Positions 1 through 8,700 of a DNA stretch of 20,980 nt are shown here, piece after piece. The notes beneath the pieces are model-generated. The model was not told where the DNA came from. It ran no database searches and worked only from the letters and a program-made list of their open reading frames with translations. The stretch is from Planctomycetaceae bacterium (GTDB lineage: Bacteria; Planctomycetota; Planctomycetia; Planctomycetales; Planctomycetaceae). The stretch lies in assembly GCA_003445035.1 (NCBI GenBank), contig DLVV01000016.1, positions 22,929 to 43,908 of the forward strand. The letters are read 5' to 3'. The position numbers and the translations under genes were made by a program. Every line of letters starts with the position of its first letter. Within the stretch, counting starts at the first letter, position 1.

Positions 1-768
1 CGGGTCTGGCACTACCACTTCGGACAGGGGTTCGTGTCCACCCCGAGCGATTTCGGGTTCAACGGTGGCCTCCCCAGTCACCCGCAACTTCTCGACTGGC
101 TCGCGTCCCGGTTGGTCCAGGACGGCTATCGCCTCAAGGCACTTCACCGCCGAATCGTCCTGTCCTCCACCTACCGTCAGGGGTCCCGGCCCAACCGCAA
201 CGGATTGGCCAAGGACGCCGGCAACCGCCTGCTTTGGCGGATGTCCCCACGGCGAGTTGAGGCCGAAGTCGTTCGAGACGCCATCCTGTCCGTCTCCGGC
301 CAACTCAACCCCGAGCGAGGGGGACCCGGTTTCGAGGACGTATCGATCACACCCAACAACGGGACAGTTTATTACGAAGCACGCGATCGTGACGACCCGG
401 CCGTGCACCGCCGAACCGTCTACCGTTTCACCCCCCGGGGAGGCCGCACGGCAATCCTCGACACTTTCGATTGCCCTGACCCTTCGACCGCAGCCCCCAC
501 CCGCAACGTCACCACGACCCCGCTGCAAGCGCTCAGCCTTTTGAACAACCCATTCGTCCTGAGAATGGCGACGAGGATGGCCGAACGCATCGCCGGACGG
601 GTCGGCGAGGACGTCAACAGCCAGGTCATTCGCGCATGGCAACTGGCGATCCAACGCGACCCCGATCCTCGTGAACAACGGCTGTCGATCGAACTGGTCC
701 GGCAACACGGCCTGGCCACGCTTTGCCGCGGCCTCTTCAACATCAATGACTTCGTGATCATCGAGTGA
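1..768 (+). CDS. DUF1553 (PSD1) domain protein, C-terminal 255 residues; 5' end outside window
   Basis: The reading frame is open from the first base, so this is the 3' part of a longer gene. The first residues (RVWHYHFGQGFVSTPSDFG) match the conserved start of the DUF1553/PSD1 block, and the frame continues with the familiar SHPQLLDWLA, LSSTYRQ and RRVEAEVVRDAIL segments. Near residues 155-180 it has the DCPDPST and NVTTTPLQALSLLNNPF motifs. In planctomycetes this domain normally follows a DUF1549 and often a haem-binding cytochrome domain in an exported protein of roughly 700-1100 residues; those parts would lie to the left. The biochemical role of the family is unknown. The DUF1501 gene begins 4 bases after the stop, the usual genomic partner, so the two are probably translationally coupled. 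The family call is firm; function is not assigned. Confidence 0.93.
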   Translation, partial: RVWHYHFGQGFVSTPSDFGFNGGLPSHPQLLDWLASRLVQDGYRLKALHRRIVLSSTYRQGSRPNRNGLAKDAGNRLLWRMSPRRVEAEVVRDAILSVSGQLNPERGGPGFEDVSITPNNGTVYYEARDRDDPAVHRRTVYRFTPRGGRTAILDTFDCPDPSTAAPTRNVTTTPLQALSLLNNPFVLRMATRMAERIAGRVGEDVNSQVIRAWQLAIQRDPDPREQRLSIELVRQHGLATLCRGLFNINDFVIIE

Positions 769-772
769 CGAC

Positions 773-2191
773 GTGACAACAGTTACAGACACCTTCGACC
801 GACGACGCCTGTTGAACTGGGGCAGCCAGGGCCTGGTCGCCACCGCGCTAACCCACCTTCTGCAATCAGAGTCTCGTGCCGATTCGCCGAACCCGGGGTT
901 CGCCCCTCGAGCTCGACGGGCCATACAGATTTCCCTTATCGGTGGCATGAGTCACGTCGATTCGTTCGACCACAAACCCGAACTCGATCGCCATCACGGC
1001 CAATCCCTGAAGACCGACGAAACACCTGACATCTTCTTCGGCCGTGTGGGCCTGTTGCGTCGAAGCGACTGGGCATTCAAGCAGCGTGGTGAAAGCGGAC
1101 TGTGGATTTCGGACATGTTCCCACACATTGCCGAGATGGCGGACGAAATGACGCTTTTGCGATCGCTCGTCTCCGATTCCGCGAATCACACTCCAGCCCT
1201 CTTCCTGCTCAACAGCGGGTTCGGTGCCAACGGTTTCCCTTCAACCGGAAGCTGGATTTCCTACGGCCTGGGAAACGAATCGCAATCCCTGCCAACCTTC
1301 GTCGTGTTACCGGACGGCCGTGGCGGACCCAACGGCGGTGCCAGCAACTGGAGCAACGGATTTCTGCCTGCCCAACACCAGGGAATTGTCTTTCGAGGCG
1401 GAACCCAGCCGGTTCGTGACCTGTTCCCACCAACCAAGCAGCCCCGAGGGGCCGACGCCGCGGTCCAACGATTTCTCTCCACGCTCAACCGCCAACGCAC
1501 AGCGTCCTCAGCCGACGGCCTGGTCGACGCCCGCATACGCAGCTACGAACTGGCGGCTCGCATGCAGGCCTCGGTTCCAGAAGTCAGCGACCTCACCGGC
1601 GAACCTCGCCACATCCAGGACATGTACGGCCTGAATGACAAGCTGACCGCCGACTGCGGCCGTCGATGCCTGCTGGGCAGACGGCTGCTGGAGAAGGGCG
1701 TACGTTTCGTCCAGATCTACTCCGGGGGGCCAATCGCCGGAAGCCCAAGGGCCAGTTGGGACGCTCACGAGAGCGTACGGCAGAACCACGGCTTTGAAGC
1801 ATCGAGAATCGACCGGCCGGTCGCTGCCCTGCTCAGGGATCTCCGCCAGCGAGGAATGCTCGACGACACGCTGGTCCTGTTCACCACGGAATTCGGACGA
1901 ACGCCGTTTGCCCAATCCGCCGCCAACGCAGTCGGCCCCGGCCGCGACCACAATCGTTACGGATTTTCCGGCTGGCTGGCCGGTGGTGGTGTGCGCCGGG
2001 GTGCCTCCTATGGCAGCACCGACGATGTCGGCTGGAAGGCGGCCGAGCATCCGATGCCCTGGCACGACTTTCACGCGACGCTGCTGCACCTCCTGGGAGT
2101 CGATCACACCGAATTGACTTACTATCACAACGGCATTCAACGCCGCCTGACTAACGTCCACGGCGAGGTGCACACCGGCGTTTTCGCGTGA
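773..2191 (+). CDS. DUF1501 domain-containing exported protein
   Basis: This 472-residue protein has the planctomycete DUF1501 layout. A twin-arginine-like leader (FDRRRLLNWGSQGLVATAL, residues 8-26) suggests Tat export. The core begins with IGGMSHVDSFDHKP (about residues 56-69), a family hallmark, and TEFGRTPF follows near residue 373, then a GRDHN segment and a C-terminal HDFHATLLHLLGVD segment. The fold belongs to the alkaline phosphatase/sulfatase superfamily, but no member is known to me to have a defined substrate. The chosen GTG start lies 4 bases after the DUF1553 stop and puts the twin arginine close to the N-terminus. The ribosome-binding site is weak, which fits coupling to the upstream gene. 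A few downstream bases separate it from the large propeller gene, likely the same operon. Confidence 0.93.
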   Translation: MTTVTDTFDRRRLLNWGSQGLVATALTHLLQSESRADSPNPGFAPRARRAIQISLIGGMSHVDSFDHKPELDRHHGQSLKTDETPDIFFGRVGLLRRSDWAFKQRGESGLWISDMFPHIAEMADEMTLLRSLVSDSANHTPALFLLNSGFGANGFPSTGSWISYGLGNESQSLPTFVVLPDGRGGPNGGASNWSNGFLPAQHQGIVFRGGTQPVRDLFPPTKQPRGADAAVQRFLSTLNRQRTASSADGLVDARIRSYELAARMQASVPEVSDLTGEPRHIQDMYGLNDKLTADCGRRCLLGRRLLEKGVRFVQIYSGGPIAGSPRASWDAHESVRQNHGFEASRIDRPVAALLRDLRQRGMLDDTLVLFTTEFGRTPFAQSAANAVGPGRDHNRYGFSGWLAGGGVRRGASYGSTDDVGWKAAEHPMPWHDFHATLLHLLGVDHTELTYYHNGIQRRLTNVHGEVHTGVFA

Positions 2192-2227
2192 ACAACAAGA
2201 CCACGGTTAATACGTCAGAGACACAGC

Positions 2228-5200
2228 ATGGCACTTTCACACCTCCCGTCACGACTTTTGTCGGCACTTCTTGTCAGCTGCCTCACCACCTGCCCTTTCA
2301 CGGCCCCGGTTGCCGCTGCTGCCCCCGATGATGCCGCGCGGCTGATCGAACAATCCCAGGTTCGAGGCGGACTGGTCGTCCACCTGGGCTGTGGAAAAGG
2401 GGATCTGACCCGAGCCCTGCGAATCAACACCCGGTACCAGGTCCACGGTCTCGACCGCGACGCCACCCACATTGACACGGCCCGCGGCCTGATGCTCGCC
2501 GAAGGGGTCTACGGCCAGGTCACCGCCAGCCGACTCGCCGGCACCGAACTCCCCCTGATCGATGGACTGGTCAATCTGCTGGTCGTTGATGCGGCCCAGG
2601 GAATCACTCGAGACGAGATGCTCCGGGTGCTGGCTCCGCACGGGGTACTGATGACCCGCAGTGCAAACAGTTGGACACGACATCAGAAGCCACGTCCGAA
2701 AGACATCGACGACTGGACGCATTACCTCCACGATTCCAGTGGCAACGCTGTGGCGCACGACAGGCAAGTCGGACCACCCCGGCACATGCAGTGGGTTGGC
2801 AGTCCTCGCTGGTCACGACACCACGACCGGATGGCCAGCCTCAGTGCCATGGTCTCGGGGGGAGGTCGCCTGTTCTACATCATGGACGAAGGTTCGCGTG
2901 TCTCGATCCAGCTCCCCCCGGACTGGAAACTGGTAGCCCGCGACGCTTTCAACGGCACGATTCTCTGGAAACAGCCCCTGTCCAACTGGCACAGCCACCT
3001 CTGGCCACTCAAAAGCGGCCCGACCCAACTGGCTCGGCGACTGGTCACAGACGGCCAACGCATCTATGTCACACTCGGCCTCAAAGCCCCCTTGTCCGTC
3101 CTGGATGCCGCCACGGGAGAACATCATCTCGACCTCGCGGGAAGTGTCGGAACCGAGGAAATCGTCGTCAACTCCGGAACCGTCTTCGGCATGGTCAACG
3201 ACGGCGACTCGGCGCTGGTCAAGTACAACGTCGAATTGAACCTCGGCGACCAAAGGCGCGTCGCCAAGGATTTCCAGTGGAATCGACAGCCCCGACGAGT
3301 TGTGGCGTGGGATTCGACCACTGGCAAGCGGCTGTGGCAGATCACCACCCGGATCGCTCCGCTGACGCTGGTGGTCGGCCCAAAACGCGTCTATTTCCAC
3401 GACGGCGAAAACATCGTCGCCAGGGATCGCAACACGGGGGCGTCGGCCTGGTCTTCCCCAGGTCCGGTCAAGGTCAAAATCAATTTCAACTTCGGCCCGA
3501 AGCTTGTCCTTTACGAGGACGTGCTGCTCTTTGCCGGCGGCGATCGCACCATGCGTTCGCTGGATGCCGCCACAGGCAAAGTGCTCTGGACCGCCCCGCA
3601 TGATCAGTCCGGGTACCAGTCTCCCGAGGACCTCCTGGTGATGCAGGACCTGGTCTGGTCAGCACCCACCACCCGCACCAAGGACACCGGCATCTTCACA
3701 GGCCGGAATCCTCGCACTGGAAAGATCATCAAGGCCTTCTCCCCCAACGTCCAGACCTACTGGTTTCATCACCGATGCTATATCGCCAAGGCGACCGATC
3801 GCTTCCTGTTGCCGTCGCGGACGGGAATCGAGTTCGTCGACCCCCAGAAGGAAGCCTGGGACATTCACCACTGGGTCAGGGGAGGGTGCCTTTACGGCAT
3901 TATGCCTTGTAACGGCCTCCTCTACGCACCGCCCCACAACTGCGCCTGCTACCCGGAAGCAAAGCTCTACGGCCTGAACGTGCTGGCCCCGGCTTCAGCC
4001 ACGCGCCGTGTACCCAAACCACTTTCCGATGAACAACGTCTGCGGCGCGGCCCCGCTTTTGACGAATTGCAAAAAGTGAAGTCGCTCCCCGCACACGCGG
4101 CTGATTGGCCCACCTATCGCCACGATCGGGGCCGCAGCGGCACTTCACCCGCCCCCGTATCCGCTCAACTCACCACCACCTGGCAGGCCAAGCTCACCGG
4201 CCGCCTGACCAGTGTCGTGGTCGCCGACGGTCGATTGTTCGTGGCCGAAACCGACCGGCACACGTTGCACGCCCTGGACGCCAACACCGGCAAACGACTC
4301 TGGTCCCGCACCGTTGGCGGCCGAATCGACTCCCCACCGACCATCTCCGGGCACCGTGTCCTCTTTGGCTCCGCTGACGGCCAGATACACTGCCTGCGAG
4401 CCAAAGACGGCGCATTGGGCTGGAGTTTCCAGGCCGCACCCGCCGATCGCCGCATGATGGCATTCGAACAACTCGAATCAGCCTGGCCGGTACACGGCAG
4501 TGTTCTGCTTCGAGATGGGGTCGTCTACGCCGTTTCGGGACGGTCGACCTTCGTCGACGGCGGCCTGAGGATGCTGCGGCTTGATGCCCGCACCGGGTAC
4601 AAGTTGTCCGAGACACTGATGGACGACCGAGACCCTCGCACAGGCAAGAATCTGCAGACAACGCTTCAGACTCTCCAGATGCCCGTCGGACTGCCTGACA
4701 TCCTTTCGTGTTCCGACAACGCGGTCTTCATGCGAAGCCAGGAGTTCTCCTTTGACGGCGAACGATTGGCCATGGGCCCCCATTCGGGAAACCCCTCTGT
4801 CCAGGGCTCTGTCCAGAAAGGGAAGTCCGCACACCTGTTTGCACCGATGGGTTTCCTCGATGGCACATATTTTCACCGCGCGTACTGGGTTTTCGGTCGA
4901 AGTTTTGCCGGAGGACACGCCGGCTACGCCCAGGCCGGCAAGTTCACCCCGTCGGGCCGCCTGCTGGTCACAGACGGCGAGACGATTTACGGCTTCGGTC
5001 GTAAACCGCAGTACTACCGCTGGACGACAACGATCGAGCACCAGTTGTTCGCTGCCCCATCGCAACCGCCCGAACAGGCCCGATCGGCCGTGGATGAAAA
5101 GACGGCCCGAAAGAACGCCCGCCGTGGCAAAACATCCATGGTCTATGTCCCGAAAACTCCAGCACTCAACCCCAAGGGCAAGGAGTTGACGATCGAGGCG

Positions 5201-6154
5201 TGGGTGCGTTCGAACCGCAAGTCCGGAGTCGTGGTCGCTCGAGGAGGCCCCGCCGCCGGCTTCGCACTGATTGTGGTGTCCGGAAAACCCCGCTTTCTGG
5301 TTCGAAACGGAGGAACATTGAGCCTGGCCATCGGCAAGACTGACATCACACGTCGTTGGGTCCACCTGGCCGGACGACTTGCTGCTGATGGAACCATGAG
5401 TCTTTTCCTGGACGGCAAGCCGGAAGCCACTGCCCAGACCGCCGGGCTACTGACAGCCGACCCGGTACAGTCAATGGAAATCGGCGGAGATGACCAGGGC
5501 GCGGTTGGCGCCTACCAGTCCCCTTACTCGTTGACCGGGCAGGTCGACGATGTCCGGCTCTATTTCGGGACTGTCAGCTCCAAGGAAATCGCCGCCCACC
5601 ATGCGGACCCGGCGAACACCGAGGCCGCCGGCGCAAACCTTGTCCTCGACTACGACTTCAATGACGGGAAAGCCCGCGACAAAACCCGGGGTGGACACGA
5701 CGGCCGTCTCTCGGGAGTCACGACCGTCAAGGCTCGTCGCGGCTTGGCCCTTCGGTTCGCCGGCCGCCCGGGGCAGCCGCGGGCCAATTCCTTCGTCAAA
5801 CCTCGCTGGACATCCGACATCCCATTGATCGCCAGGGCAATGACCAAGGCCGGCACCACGCTGTTTGTTGCCGGTCCTCCTGACCTGGTGGACGAAGAGC
5901 AATCGTTCCGGCTTTTGGTCGGAGGTGCCAAAAAGGTCCAGAAGACACTGGCCCGCCAGGACGCCGCCCTGAAGGGCGCCGAGGGAGGGATCCTGCTGGC
6001 CGTGTCGACAACCGACGGCAAGACCATCGGACGGATCCACCTGGACGCCCTGCCGACCTGGGACGGCATGGCCGCGGCTCGCGGACGACTCTATCTCTCA
6101 ACGACCGACGGCCGGGTACTCTGCCTGGGCCCAGCTTCCAAAAACACACCCTAG
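2228..6154 (+). CDS. Giant exported protein: methyltransferase-like domain + PQQ-type beta-propellers + LamG
   Basis: The product is 1308 residues. Residues 1-31 form a signal peptide (hydrophobic core ending VAAAAP). Residues about 37-145 look like a class I SAM-dependent methyltransferase: VVHLGCGKGDLTRAL is motif I, GLDRD ends strand 2, and LAPHGVLMTRS is a late strand. Two PQQ/BamB-like propeller modules follow, each opened by a similar sequence, DWTHYLHD near residue 161 and DWPTYRHD near 625. They carry repeated blades such as LDAATGKVLW and LDANTGKRLW. A Cys-rich stretch (PCNGLLYAPPHNCAC) lies near residue 560-575. Residues about 970-1180 are a LamG/concanavalin-like domain (LTIEAWV, WVHLAGRLAADGTMSLFLDG, GQVDDVRLY). 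A last partial propeller segment closes the protein. It lies 36 bases after the DUF1501 gene, without a strong ribosome-binding site. The substrate is unknown; carbohydrate binding or oxidation is only inferred. Confidence 0.88.
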   Translation: MALSHLPSRLLSALLVSCLTTCPFTAPVAAAAPDDAARLIEQSQVRGGLVVHLGCGKGDLTRALRINTRYQVHGLDRDATHIDTARGLMLAEGVYGQVTASRLAGTELPLIDGLVNLLVVDAAQGITRDEMLRVLAPHGVLMTRSANSWTRHQKPRPKDIDDWTHYLHDSSGNAVAHDRQVGPPRHMQWVGSPRWSRHHDRMASLSAMVSGGGRLFYIMDEGSRVSIQLPPDWKLVARDAFNGTILWKQPLSNWHSHLWPLKSGPTQLARRLVTDGQRIYVTLGLKAPLSVLDAATGEHHLDLAGSVGTEEIVVNSGTVFGMVNDGDSALVKYNVELNLGDQRRVAKDFQWNRQPRRVVAWDSTTGKRLWQITTRIAPLTLVVGPKRVYFHDGENIVARDRNTGASAWSSPGPVKVKINFNFGPKLVLYEDVLLFAGGDRTMRSLDAATGKVLWTAPHDQSGYQSPEDLLVMQDLVWSAPTTRTKDTGIFTGRNPRTGKIIKAFSPNVQTYWFHHRCYIAKATDRFLLPSRTGIEFVDPQKEAWDIHHWVRGGCLYGIMPCNGLLYAPPHNCACYPEAKLYGLNVLAPASATRRVPKPLSDEQRLRRGPAFDELQKVKSLPAHAADWPTYRHDRGRSGTSPAPVSAQLTTTWQAKLTGRLTSVVVADGRLFVAETDRHTLHALDANTGKRLWSRTVGGRIDSPPTISGHRVLFGSADGQIHCLRAKDGALGWSFQAAPADRRMMAFEQLESAWPVHGSVLLRDGVVYAVSGRSTFVDGGLRMLRLDARTGYKLSETLMDDRDPRTGKNLQTTLQTLQMPVGLPDILSCSDNAVFMRSQEFSFDGERLAMGPHSGNPSVQGSVQKGKSAHLFAPMGFLDGTYFHRAYWVFGRSFAGGHAGYAQAGKFTPSGRLLVTDGETIYGFGRKPQYYRWTTTIEHQLFAAPSQPPEQARSAVDEKTARKNARRGKTSMVYVPKTPALNPKGKELTIEAWVRSNRKSGVVVARGGPAAGFALIVVSGKPRFLVRNGGTLSLAIGKTDITRRWVHLAGRLAADGTMSLFLDGKPEATAQTAGLLTADPVQSMEIGGDDQGAVGAYQSPYSLTGQVDDVRLYFGTVSSKEIAAHHADPANTEAAGANLVLDYDFNDGKARDKTRGGHDGRLSGVTTVKARRGLALRFAGRPGQPRANSFVKPRWTSDIPLIARAMTKAGTTLFVAGPPDLVDEEQSFRLLVGGAKKVQKTLARQDAALKGAEGGILLAVSTTDGKTIGRIHLDALPTWDGMAAARGRLYLSTTDGRVLCLGPASKNTP

Positions 6155-6173
6155 GCACCCGGTTTCGAGCGGC

Positions 6174-8546
6174 TCACTTGGACTTGCCACCTTTGACGGG
6201 AGGCAGGCTCTTGATCCACTCGCGGAACAATGCGACGGCCCGGGTGTCGGGAAACGAGGTCGCCAACTGGGGCATCTGCCCCCGCCCTCGCATCGCCAGG
6301 CGTTTGAGCAACACCGATCGTTCCGGATGCCCCGGAACGACCAGCCTCGCATCAGAGAGCTTGAACGTGTCGTGCACCGGCACCGCACCAACCAGTTTTG
6401 CCTTGGCGATGGGCGTCGAGAAATTCAGTTCCATCTGTGCGTTTCCCCCGCCAGCGGCAACGTGACACTGCGCGCAATTGGCGTGCAGATAGGACCGCAC
6501 CCGCATCTCCAACCCTCCCTTTCCATAAGGATCGATCAGGGCAGGCTTGGAGACAACTTTCCCGGCGAACATCTGGCCGGGTGGCATCTTTGGCTTGTAC
6601 TTGGCCAACTCCTGCTTGACCTTCTCGGCTGCCAGCCCGCCGGCTTCAAGCCGCTTTTTGAAACGGGCGCGGAGTTCGTCGGCGGAGTTCAGTTGCGCCA
6701 AGCCCAGTTCGGACAACACGCTGAGTTGGTTGACCGCCACTCCGCCATGAACGTGGTCGCGGTTGATCTGTACGGTGGTCAGACCGAGCACGTATTCCGC
6801 GGCACGACTGTGGCAGACCATACATTCCGCCCGCGATGGATAGTGCCAGACCTGCCGGCCGGATGATCCATCGGCGTTCGCAACCCGGAATTCCCGATCC
6901 CGGCCCCGGGCATCGACGAGCATCGCTTCTGTCTGCTCGTCATTCCATTCGTACGAATACCCCACCCATTCCCCTTGTTCCCGGTACATCAACCTGGTCT
7001 CGACCCACCGGTCTACCGGGTCGTCCTTCCCCGCCACCTTCAGGCCAAACGACTTGACCAACACAGTTCCGTCGGGGAATGACCAGCCCCTGGTCGCGTT
7101 CCCTGTGCCGATCTTCGCGACGGTCTTTTTTCCCTTCCCATCAGTGGAGACAGCCATGGCCACAAACCGCTCTTTCCGAGCACCATCGGACCACAGCGGA
7201 GAATTGACACTGTAGGGAATCAGCGAGGGATGGGTCTTGTGCCCCGGCACCGACTCAAAGAGCCCCGTCTGACTCAATCGACGAGGAAATTTCGGCGCGG
7301 ACTCCGCCACGGGAACAGAACGCTTCAGGGCATAGAACGTGGCCGGACTGCGATAGTCGACGACCAGCATGTTTCCAGCCGCATCGTGCCCGAAACCGAC
7401 GATCTGCAGCGCCGTATCGGCAATCTCCCTGTGCCACGCCACCTTGTCGCCGTCCATCTTGCCCGCCCAGATTTTTCCGGTCGAGTGGTCGCCGTAGATG
7501 TAGGCGCCGTGAAGCTCGGGAAACGCTTTGGCGGTGTACACGACGCCGCCGGTCATCGACCGGGCTTCGGAATGCGAGTGCTCGAACGTCGGCTTCACAT
7601 GGGGGGCCGGCCCCAGCTTTCGCTGAAGATAGAAGGCGTGAGAGCCCTCGTAGACACTCCATCCATAATTGTCGCCCTTCTTGACCCGGTAGATCTGTTC
7701 CCAGAGATCCTGTCCGTTGTTTCCGACCCAGATGTCACCGGTCAGGGGATCCACGGAAAGCCGCCACGGGTTTCGCAACCCGAAGGCCCACGTTTCGGGG
7801 CGAACCCCCTTTGTCCCGATGAACGGATTGTCCCGTGGAACAGAATAGGTCTTGCCTTTGTCGGGATGGTCGACGTCGATCCTCAGGACCTTGGACAGCA
7901 GCAGGTCCATCCGCTGCCCGGTGACGTTCGTGTCCGAATCGGAAGTTCCATCGCCGGAGGTGATGTAGAGCATTCCGTCATGCCCGAAACCCAACGCGGC
8001 TCCGTTGTGCCCGTTCGAATCCCAGGTGATGATCATTCGCTTCGACCCCTCAACCAGGGCAAAGCCCTTCGCCGGATCGAGGGTCAACTCGGTGACAGTG
8101 CACTCCTTGCCGCTGGGGGTCTTCGATGTACGATCACCACCAAGATAAATTCGTCCGTTTTCAAGGAACTTCGGGTGAGTACAGAAGCTGTACTGGATCC
8201 CCTCGTTCGTGTAGAGAACGTCAATTTTTCCGGTCGCGGGATCGTCTCCCGTGCGGCAAAGACGCTTCCCCCCCTGGTCAATGAACAGCAGCCGAGTCGA
8301 GCCCGGCTGCAACATCACGATCATCGGATTCTTCAGGCTCAGTTTCGGGTACACCGGCTCGACGGTGAAGGGCAGGGGAGGGTCCGGCCGTCCGACCACT
8401 CGGCTTTCCAGCGTGGCCAGCTTGGCCTTCAGCACTGTCAGCGCCTTGGGCACCTTGACAGTCCCATTCGGTTCGGCGGATTCAGCCCCAGCACAGCACA
8501 ACAGGACGACCGCGACGACGGTGGGCAACAGCACGGGGTGTTTCAT
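6174..8546 (-). CDS. PQQ-dependent sugar dehydrogenase (sGDH/Hhip-type) fused to dihaem cytochrome c
   Basis: The ATG at 8546 is chosen from a longer open frame because it directly opens a signal peptide (MKHPVLLPTVVAVVLLCCAG), giving 790 residues; no strong ribosome-binding site is visible. Residues about 60-430 are a soluble-glucose-dehydrogenase-like six-bladed propeller, shown by HNGAALGFGHDGMLYITSGD, WAFGLRNPWRLSVDP and GDIWVGNNGQD. Residues about 450-790 resemble the SO2930-type dihaem cytochrome family (LIPYSVNSPLWSDGA, SFPDGTVLVKSF). They contain two covalent haem sites, CMVCH at 575-579 and CAQCH at 691-695, with a likely Met ligand in RGRGQMPQLA. Known sGDH-type enzymes oxidise aldoses or polyols in the periplasm with PQQ. 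Having the electron acceptor on the same chain is plausible, but the substrate is not known. It is convergent with the propeller/LamG gene, 19 bases apart. Confidence 0.88.
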   Translation of the reverse strand: MKHPVLLPTVVAVVLLCCAGAESAEPNGTVKVPKALTVLKAKLATLESRVVGRPDPPLPFTVEPVYPKLSLKNPMIVMLQPGSTRLLFIDQGGKRLCRTGDDPATGKIDVLYTNEGIQYSFCTHPKFLENGRIYLGGDRTSKTPSGKECTVTELTLDPAKGFALVEGSKRMIITWDSNGHNGAALGFGHDGMLYITSGDGTSDSDTNVTGQRMDLLLSKVLRIDVDHPDKGKTYSVPRDNPFIGTKGVRPETWAFGLRNPWRLSVDPLTGDIWVGNNGQDLWEQIYRVKKGDNYGWSVYEGSHAFYLQRKLGPAPHVKPTFEHSHSEARSMTGGVVYTAKAFPELHGAYIYGDHSTGKIWAGKMDGDKVAWHREIADTALQIVGFGHDAAGNMLVVDYRSPATFYALKRSVPVAESAPKFPRRLSQTGLFESVPGHKTHPSLIPYSVNSPLWSDGARKERFVAMAVSTDGKGKKTVAKIGTGNATRGWSFPDGTVLVKSFGLKVAGKDDPVDRWVETRLMYREQGEWVGYSYEWNDEQTEAMLVDARGRDREFRVANADGSSGRQVWHYPSRAECMVCHSRAAEYVLGLTTVQINRDHVHGGVAVNQLSVLSELGLAQLNSADELRARFKKRLEAGGLAAEKVKQELAKYKPKMPPGQMFAGKVVSKPALIDPYGKGGLEMRVRSYLHANCAQCHVAAGGGNAQMELNFSTPIAKAKLVGAVPVHDTFKLSDARLVVPGHPERSVLLKRLAMRGRGQMPQLATSFPDTRAVALFREWIKSLPPVKGGKSK

Positions 8547-8640
8547 GGTGACTCTGTTTCTGGTCAAGGTGACTAGGGCCTGCGGACGGAACAGTCGGCG
8601 TGGGCGTGTCGAAGAAACCACATCGTACGATGGCATCCGG

Positions 8641-8668
8641 TTGCTGCCCACCCGACCCATGCTATTCT
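8641..8668 (+). promoter_or_regulatory. Possible extended -10 promoter for sulfatase at 8701
   Basis: TTGCTG at 8641-8646 is followed, after 16 bases, by TATTCT at 8663-8668, preceded by TG one base upstream (TGCTATTCT), the extended -10 form. It sits 33 bases before the ATG at 8701. The match to sigma70 consensus is modest (3 of 6 and 4 of 6). Support comes from a similar TGCTAT element ahead of the gene at 19133. Confidence 0.35.
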
Positions 8669-8700
8669 GACCGCGAACCACTCGCCGCTGCCGGCCCCTG

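Noticed and set aside
7230..8576. 448-codon plus-strand open frame
   Set aside because: It lies antisense to the sugar dehydrogenase/cytochrome gene, lacks any recognisable motif, and the opposite strand carries CxxCH and sGDH signatures.
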